Below, piece after piece: positions 6,257-9,472 of a stretch of 9,472 bases of DNA. This stretch comes from Clostridia bacterium (GTDB lineage: Bacteria > Bacillota > Clostridia > Christensenellales > CAG-138). The position numbers were made by a program, and so were the translations under genes. Location: the NCBI GenBank assembly GCA_016292635.1, contig JAEDIC010000033.1, positions 1-9,472 of the forward strand, read 5' to 3'. Below the pieces are notes generated by a model. That model searched no databases, was not told the DNA's origin, and was given only the letters and a program-made list of their open reading frames with translations. The first letter of the stretch is position 1. The number at the start of each line of letters is the position of its first letter.

Positions 6257-7282
6257 TTATTCGCCTATGGCAACGTACCCTGCGGGGATCTCGATGCCAA
6301 GCTTAGAGGCGATATCGGGGTTGTACTTCTTGGTGGGTTCGGGAGCGTAGCCTATCTCCATCTCGGCAATGTCAGCCTCGCCCTTGAGTACCTTTACAGC
6401 CATCTCGCCGGTTGCGCGGCCCAGTTCGTAGTAATCGATGGAAAGGGTGGCAAGACCGCAGCCGGAGCACAAACCTTCCTCACCGGCAATGATTGGCACG
6501 CCGGCGGGCAGAGCAACGGCGCTTATCGCCTCGGCGCAGGAAGCGGCCGTGTTATCGGTGGGGATGTACAGGGCGTCGCACTCGCTGCAGGCGCTGGTGG
6601 CAACGGCGGCTACATCGTTGGAATCCGAGAAGGTGTAAATGTTGACAGTCAGGCCCTTGCCCTCAAGGTATTCCTTAACAACATTCGCTTGGTATACCGA
6701 GTTTGCCTCGGCGGAGCAGTAGAGTATGCCAACGGTCTTTGCCTCGGGTATCAGCTCCATTACCATATCAGCCTGCTGATCGAGAGGAGCAAGGTCGGAT
6801 GTGCCGGAAACATTGGTGCCCACAACGCCGGTGAAGTTCTCGATATTCAGTGCAACGCCGTATTCAGTAACGGAAGTACCCAGAACCGGGATGGTATTGG
6901 TGGCTGCCGCGGCGGCCTGAAGGGCGGGAGTGGCGTTTGCCATAATGAGGTCTACCTCAGATGCCGCAAACCCGTTGCAGATGGTGGCGCATGTGGGTAT
7001 ATCGTTGGAGGCGTTGGCTTCCTCGATGGTAACGCTGTCGCCCAGCTTTTCGGCAAGCACATCCTTGAAGCCCTGAGTGGCCGCATCCAGCGCGGCATGC
7101 TGTACCAGCTGGCAAATGCCTACGGTATAGCTTTCGCCTTCGGTGGTTTCTGCCTCAACGGCGGCTTCCTCAACAACGGCTTCCTCAGCAGGGGCAGTTT
7201 CAGCCTCGGCGGCAGGGGCGGCGCAGCCCGCCAGACCCAGCAGCATTGCCGCCATAATAATCATTGCAATTACCTTTTTCAT
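6257..7282 (-). CDS. ABC transporter substrate-binding lipoprotein (TrpX-like)
   Basis: The 341-residue protein starts at ATG 7282, with AGGAGG just upstream. Residues 1-20 are a lipoprotein signal (MKK, hydrophobic core, lipobox LAGC with Cys20), so the mature protein is anchored to the outer face of the membrane. Residues 21-50 form an Ala/Glu-rich linker. The ligand-binding part starts at YTVGICQLVQHAALD (52-66), the typical opening of the ABC_sub_bind family, and has two lobes joined near residues 180-190 (AKTVGILYCS). GTSVTEYG (135-142) and PTDNTAASC (241-249) fit the ligand cleft region. Relatives include the tryptophan-binding TrpX of streptococci. The Phe/Tyr-rich leader peptide upstream suggests phenylalanine or tyrosine as ligand. 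Unusual is the number of cysteines in the mature chain. Confidence 0.92.
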   Translation of the reverse strand: MKKVIAMIIMAAMLLGLAGCAAPAAEAETAPAEEAVVEEAAVEAETTEGESYTVGICQLVQHAALDAATQGFKDVLAEKLGDSVTIEEANASNDIPTCATICNGFAASEVDLIMANATPALQAAAAATNTIPVLGTSVTEYGVALNIENFTGVVGTNVSGTSDLAPLDQQADMVMELIPEAKTVGILYCSAEANSVYQANVVKEYLEGKGLTVNIYTFSDSNDVAAVATSACSECDALYIPTDNTAASCAEAISAVALPAGVPIIAGEEGLCSGCGLATLSIDYYELGRATGEMAVKVLKGEADIAEMEIGYAPEPTKKYNPDIASKLGIEIPAGYVAIGE

Positions 7283-7319
7283 TTTTATTTTCCTCCTGAA
7301 AAAATTAAAATAATATATA

Positions 7320-7351
7320 AAGGGCTGCACGAGGTCATTCGTGCAGCCCTT
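7320..7351 (-). terminator. Attenuator terminator hairpin in the ABC operon leader
   Basis: AAGGGCTGCACGA and TCGTGCAGCCCTT pair over 13 bases without mismatch around a six-base loop. On the minus strand it is followed by TTATATATTATTTTAATTTTTT-like AT-rich DNA, a loose T tract. It lies 25 bases after the stop codon of the leader peptide and 37 bases before the ATG of the binding protein, so as the first terminator in the transcript it would control entry into the operon. Confidence 0.8.
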
Positions 7352-7376
7352 GGGTAGCTCTTTCGAGCATCCTGTT

Positions 7377-7466
7377 TTATTCTTGCGCAGCACATAAGAC
7401 CCCTACTTTATTTGCATAAAAGTAAAAGTAGCTATATCCTGCAAATACAAAGCGGGTGGTCATCAT
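7377..7466 (-). CDS. Phe/Tyr-rich leader peptide of the aromatic amino acid ABC operon
   Basis: A 29-codon reading frame runs from ATG 7466 (a second ATG follows at once) to TAA 7377. AAAGGAG ends nine bases upstream of the first ATG, as good a ribosome binding site as those of the large genes. The peptide begins MMTTRFVFAG, continues YSYFYFY (residues 11-17) and ends in VLCAAQE. Four Phe and four Tyr codons occupy residues 6-17; there is no Trp. It lies between a near-consensus promoter and a strong terminator hairpin, the layout of leader-peptide attenuators such as pheL. Stalling at Phe/Tyr codons when charged tRNA is short would then raise expression of the importer. CTACTTT (7431-7425) can pair with AAAGTAG (7409-7403), a stem overlapping the aromatic codons. 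The peptide itself probably has no other role. Confidence 0.8.
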   Translation of the reverse strand: MMTTRFVFAGYSYFYFYANKVGVLCAAQE

Positions 7467-7499
7467 CGCTGCTGTCTCCTTTCTCTTAAATCCGAGATT

Positions 7500-7528
7500 A
7501 CTTTACTACCAAATCCATACCATGTCAA
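7500..7528 (-). promoter_or_regulatory. Promoter of the leader and ABC operon
   Basis: On the minus strand a perfect TTGACA (7528-7523) is followed after 17 bases by TAAAGT (7505-7500). Transcription would start near 7493, giving 27 bases before the leader peptide ATG and about 210 bases before the binding protein gene. Confidence 0.75.
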
Positions 7529-7833
7529 CACTTTTTTCTAAGCCTTTTTGATAGTATTTTTCCGTTTGCGTATTGTCAGGGTGGATAATATATAATTTTT
7601 GCCCAATTCTCTATACTATTTATGCATCAATATTGGAATAATTATACTGCATATTTTTCTCTTTCTTTTATCGCTCACCATTATGATACACTTCCGCCAT
7701 AATTGGATATTATATATTATGTTTGGTTTTTGGTCTTTTGCCGCGGATTGACTTTTGCCAAAAAAAGAATGTACCATCATTGCCGTGGGATAATATGGAT
7801 TATTCCACCCCCATTTTACCAGAGGAGGCTACA
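7529..7833. other. AT-rich divergent intergenic region
   Basis: About 300 bases separate the ABC promoter from peptidase T. The DNA is AT-rich and has no gene or strong hairpin that I can support. A weak plus-strand promoter may lie at TTGACT (7748-7753) with TACCAT (7772-7777) 18 bases on, which would place the pepT transcript start near 7784. Confidence 0.35.
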
Positions 7834-9042
7834 ATGACAGCCACAGAGCGCTTTTTGAAATACGTCGCATACCATACAACATCCGACTACGACTCCGAAA
7901 CTTCCCCTTCATCAGAACGACAGAAGTCCCTTGCAAACACTCTCGCCGAGGAAATGAAGGCTCTCGGCCTTAAAAATGTTCATATGGACGGCTGCGCCAA
8001 CGTTATAGGCACCCTGCCCGCAAACACAGACAAGTCCGCACCGGTGCTGGGCCTTATCGCTCATATGGACACCTCCCCCGATGCTTCCGGCGAAAACGCA
8101 AAGCCCCGCATTGTAAACTATCAGGGCGGCGAGCTGGCCCTTTCGGATGCCGTATCGTTGAACGAAGCCCTCTGCCCCGGTCTTGAAGGATACATTGGGC
8201 AGGATATAATCGTTACCGACGGCAGCACGTTGCTTGGTGCGGACGACAAGGCGGGCATTGCAGAGATAATGACCGTCCTTGAGAAAATGATCGCGGACGA
8301 TATTCCCCATAGTGAGATACGGGCGGTATTCACCACCGATGAAGAGGTGGGCCGGGGCACGGACGGCCTTGATGTTAACGAGCTTGGCTGCGACTTTGCC
8401 TATACAGTGGACGGCGGCCCCATAGGGGAGATAGAATACGAAAACTTCAACGCCGCAAACGCCGTTGTATCCATACAGGGCGTGGGCGTGCATCCCGGCA
8501 AAGCAAAAGGCATAATGATAAACGCCGCCACTGTGGCAATGGAGTTCAACGCCCTGCTGCCTCCCGATGAGGTATGCGAAAAAACCGAAGGATATGAGGG
8601 ATTTTTCCATCTGCATACCATAATGGGCAGCGCCACCGAAACAGATCTCCATTACCTTATACGTGATCACGACATGGCTTCCTTTGAGCGGCGCAAGGCT
8701 ATGATGCAGGAGGCCGCCGAGGAAATAAACCGCCGCTACGGCCCCGGCACCGCAAAGGCGGTAATACGGGACAGCTACTTTAATATGCGGGAAAAGATAC
8801 TTCCGCATATGCACCTTATATCCAGGGCAGAAGAAGCCTTCCGCAAAAACGGCATAGCTCCAATGATACTCCCCATTCGAGGCGGCACCGATGGCGCACG
8901 GCTGTCCTGGGACGGTCTGCCCTGCCCAAACCTTTCCACCGGCGGATACAATTTCCACGGAGTTCGGGAGTGGATACCTGTAAGCAGCATAGAGCGAATG
9001 GTGAATGTAATACTGGACATAGCAGCAAGCTTTGCTGAATAA
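7834..9042 (+). CDS. pepT: Peptidase T (tripeptide aminopeptidase, M20B)
   Basis: This 402-residue cytoplasmic zinc peptidase removes the N-terminal residue from tripeptides. The start at ATG 7834 has AGAGGAGG five bases upstream; an in-frame ATG at 7723 has no such site. The two-zinc centre is complete: His77 and Asp79 in LIAHMDTSPD, Asp137 in GADDKAG, the catalytic Glu170 with Glu171 in TTDEEVG, Asp193 in YTVDGG, and His375 in GGYNFHGVREW. The dimerisation lid lies around residues 205-320 between the two halves of the catalytic domain. Length and motif spacing agree with E. coli PepT. It stands alone, divergent from the aromatic amino acid importer; peptide-derived amino acids link the two functionally. 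Codon use matches the GC-leaning genes of the window. Confidence 0.97.
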   Translation: MTATERFLKYVAYHTTSDYDSETSPSSERQKSLANTLAEEMKALGLKNVHMDGCANVIGTLPANTDKSAPVLGLIAHMDTSPDASGENAKPRIVNYQGGELALSDAVSLNEALCPGLEGYIGQDIIVTDGSTLLGADDKAGIAEIMTVLEKMIADDIPHSEIRAVFTTDEEVGRGTDGLDVNELGCDFAYTVDGGPIGEIEYENFNAANAVVSIQGVGVHPGKAKGIMINAATVAMEFNALLPPDEVCEKTEGYEGFFHLHTIMGSATETDLHYLIRDHDMASFERRKAMMQEAAEEINRRYGPGTAKAVIRDSYFNMREKILPHMHLISRAEEAFRKNGIAPMILPIRGGTDGARLSWDGLPCPNLSTGGYNFHGVREWIPVSSIERMVNVILDIAASFAE

Positions 9043-9051
9043 AGCATACGA

Positions 9052-9074
9052 AAAAATCCCCGCCGAAGGCGGGT
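9052..9074 (-). terminator. Hairpin after pepT, intact only on the minus strand
   Basis: CCCGCC (9059-9064) and GGCGGG (9068-9073) form a stem with a GAA loop about 16 bases after the pepT stop. Read on the minus strand it is followed by ATTTTTT, a good terminator. On the plus strand the expected T run is missing and TGTTCAT follows. It may have been a bidirectional terminator that lost its right side. Confidence 0.5.
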
Positions 9075-9208
9075 GTTCATAAGACAGTTAACAGCTACAG
9101 TTTGATGAATTTGCGCTGCTGTGGCTGTTCTTGCGTCATATCCTGTTATGTGATAACATGGAAGCGAAGAGACCTACAAATCGGAATTTGGCAAAGGAGT
9201 GTGATTGT

Positions 9209-9412
9209 ATGGTTATCTTTGGCAGTATCTTTTTATTGATTGTTGGAGTACTGATGTTATGTTTCCCCGATGTGGTATATAGCATTACAGAAAGTTGGAA
9301 GTCTAATGCTTCTAGTGAACCCTCTGGATTATATAAGATACATATTCGTATTGGTGGTATTGTCTGCTCCTTAGTAGGCAGTGCAGGTATAATTGCCAAT
9401 TTTATTCTGTAA
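9209..9412 (+). CDS. Small two-helix membrane protein, DUF6199-like
   Basis: The 67-residue protein starts at ATG 9209, ten bases after an AAAGGAG site; an in-frame ATG at 9131 has no such site. Residues 3-20 and 48-67 are hydrophobic and should span the membrane, leaving a short loop with ESWKSNASSEPSGLY (28-42). The sequence pattern of a Trp-Lys pair, EPS and LY before an Arg-Ile-Gly-Gly helix resembles DUF6199 proteins as I remember them; no function is known. Codon use is AT-rich (many ATT, GGT, TTA), unlike psuG or pepT, which suggests recent acquisition. Its TAA stop lies within the second copy of the bipartite repeat. The family call is tentative, the gene call fairly firm. Confidence 0.7.
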   Translation: MVIFGSIFLLIVGVLMLCFPDVVYSITESWKSNASSEPSGLYKIHIRIGGIVCSLVGSAGIIANFIL

Positions 9413-9472
9413 ATTCCAGTTTGTCGAACAGATACAAGGGCGCACTTCTATACGGGACAAGCCCCGTATGTG
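9410..9472. repeat. Bipartite dispersed repeat, copy 2 (cut by window end)
   Basis: TAAATTCCAGTT starts at 9410 and its first three bases are the stop codon of the small membrane protein. Block B (9439-9453) leads into a stem with ATACGGG (9449-9455) and CCCGTAT (9462-9468), followed by GTG at the window edge, as expected for the lower stem CGCAC/GTGCG. The apical stem differs in sequence from copy 1 but stays paired. Confidence 0.6.

Noticed and set aside
5885..7357. A 490-codon plus-strand frame across the binding protein and permease genes
   Set aside because: It is antisense to two well-supported genes and reads as Gly/Ala-rich sequence without domains; long shadow frames are expected from the codon bias.
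7447..7470. Plus-strand GCGGGTGGT resembling the T-box antiterminator motif
   Set aside because: It lies on the strand opposite the operon, lacks the ACCGCG part, and is the complement of the start of the leader peptide frame.
7912..8958. A 348-codon minus-strand frame opposite pepT
   Set aside because: It is the shadow of peptidase T, whose metal ligands are all in place on the plus strand.
81..9453. The repeats at both ends as boundaries of one 9-kb mobile unit
   Set aside because: They are direct copies located after unrelated genes, no recombinase or transposase lies between them, and the enclosed genes are mostly ordinary chromosomal functions; a dispersed intergenic repeat is the simpler reading.
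1..9472. CRISPR arrays, tRNA or rRNA genes
   Set aside because: No regularly spaced repeats, cloverleaf-like or rRNA-like segments were seen on either strand by eye.

Overview
The window looks like chromosomal DNA of a Gram-positive anaerobe, most likely a clostridial (Bacillota, possibly Oscillospirales-type) gut bacterium. The clues are strong AGGAGG-type ribosome binding sites, a lipoprotein signal followed by an Ala/Glu-rich linker, a GC-leaning coding style next to AT-rich intergenic DNA, and the gene families present. Taxonomy is inferred from style only.

Layout: (1) 2-70, the last 22 codons of a zinc-ribbon protein. (2) 71-478, no convincing gene, but a dense set of inverted repeats and the terminator of the next block. 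(3) 479-1910, minus strand: a UPF0489 (arginase-like fold) protein followed by a sigma-70-region-2-like protein with a C-terminal membrane anchor. (4) 2090-4113, plus strand: a pseudouridine catabolism pair, an HTH-fused PsuK-type kinase and the glycosidase PsuG. (5) 4114-4398, convergent intergenic DNA built of hairpins, with ends that look like those of a miniature inverted-repeat element. (6) 4399-7528, minus strand: an ABC importer of the TrpXYZ type, in the order substrate-binding lipoprotein, permease, ATPase. It has its own promoter and a leader that encodes a 29-residue Phe/Tyr-rich peptide ahead of a strong terminator hairpin. (7) 7834-9042, plus strand: peptidase T. (8) 9209-9412, a small two-helix membrane protein resembling DUF6199, ending inside a copy of a repeat that also occurs at 81-152.

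How it fits together: the pseudouridine pair phosphorylates pseudouridine and then splits the product to uracil and ribose 5-phosphate. The ABC importer probably takes up an aromatic amino acid. Its leader peptide, with four Phe and four Tyr codons (seven of these eight aromatic codons within twelve positions) and no Trp, points to attenuation by charged tRNA-Phe/tRNA-Tyr, and is the most interesting feature of the window. Peptidase T, divergent from the importer, would release amino acids from tripeptides, so 4.4-9.0 kb has an amino-acid supply theme.

Less explained are the anchored sigma-like protein, the repeat shared by both window ends, and the structured DNA at 138-358.
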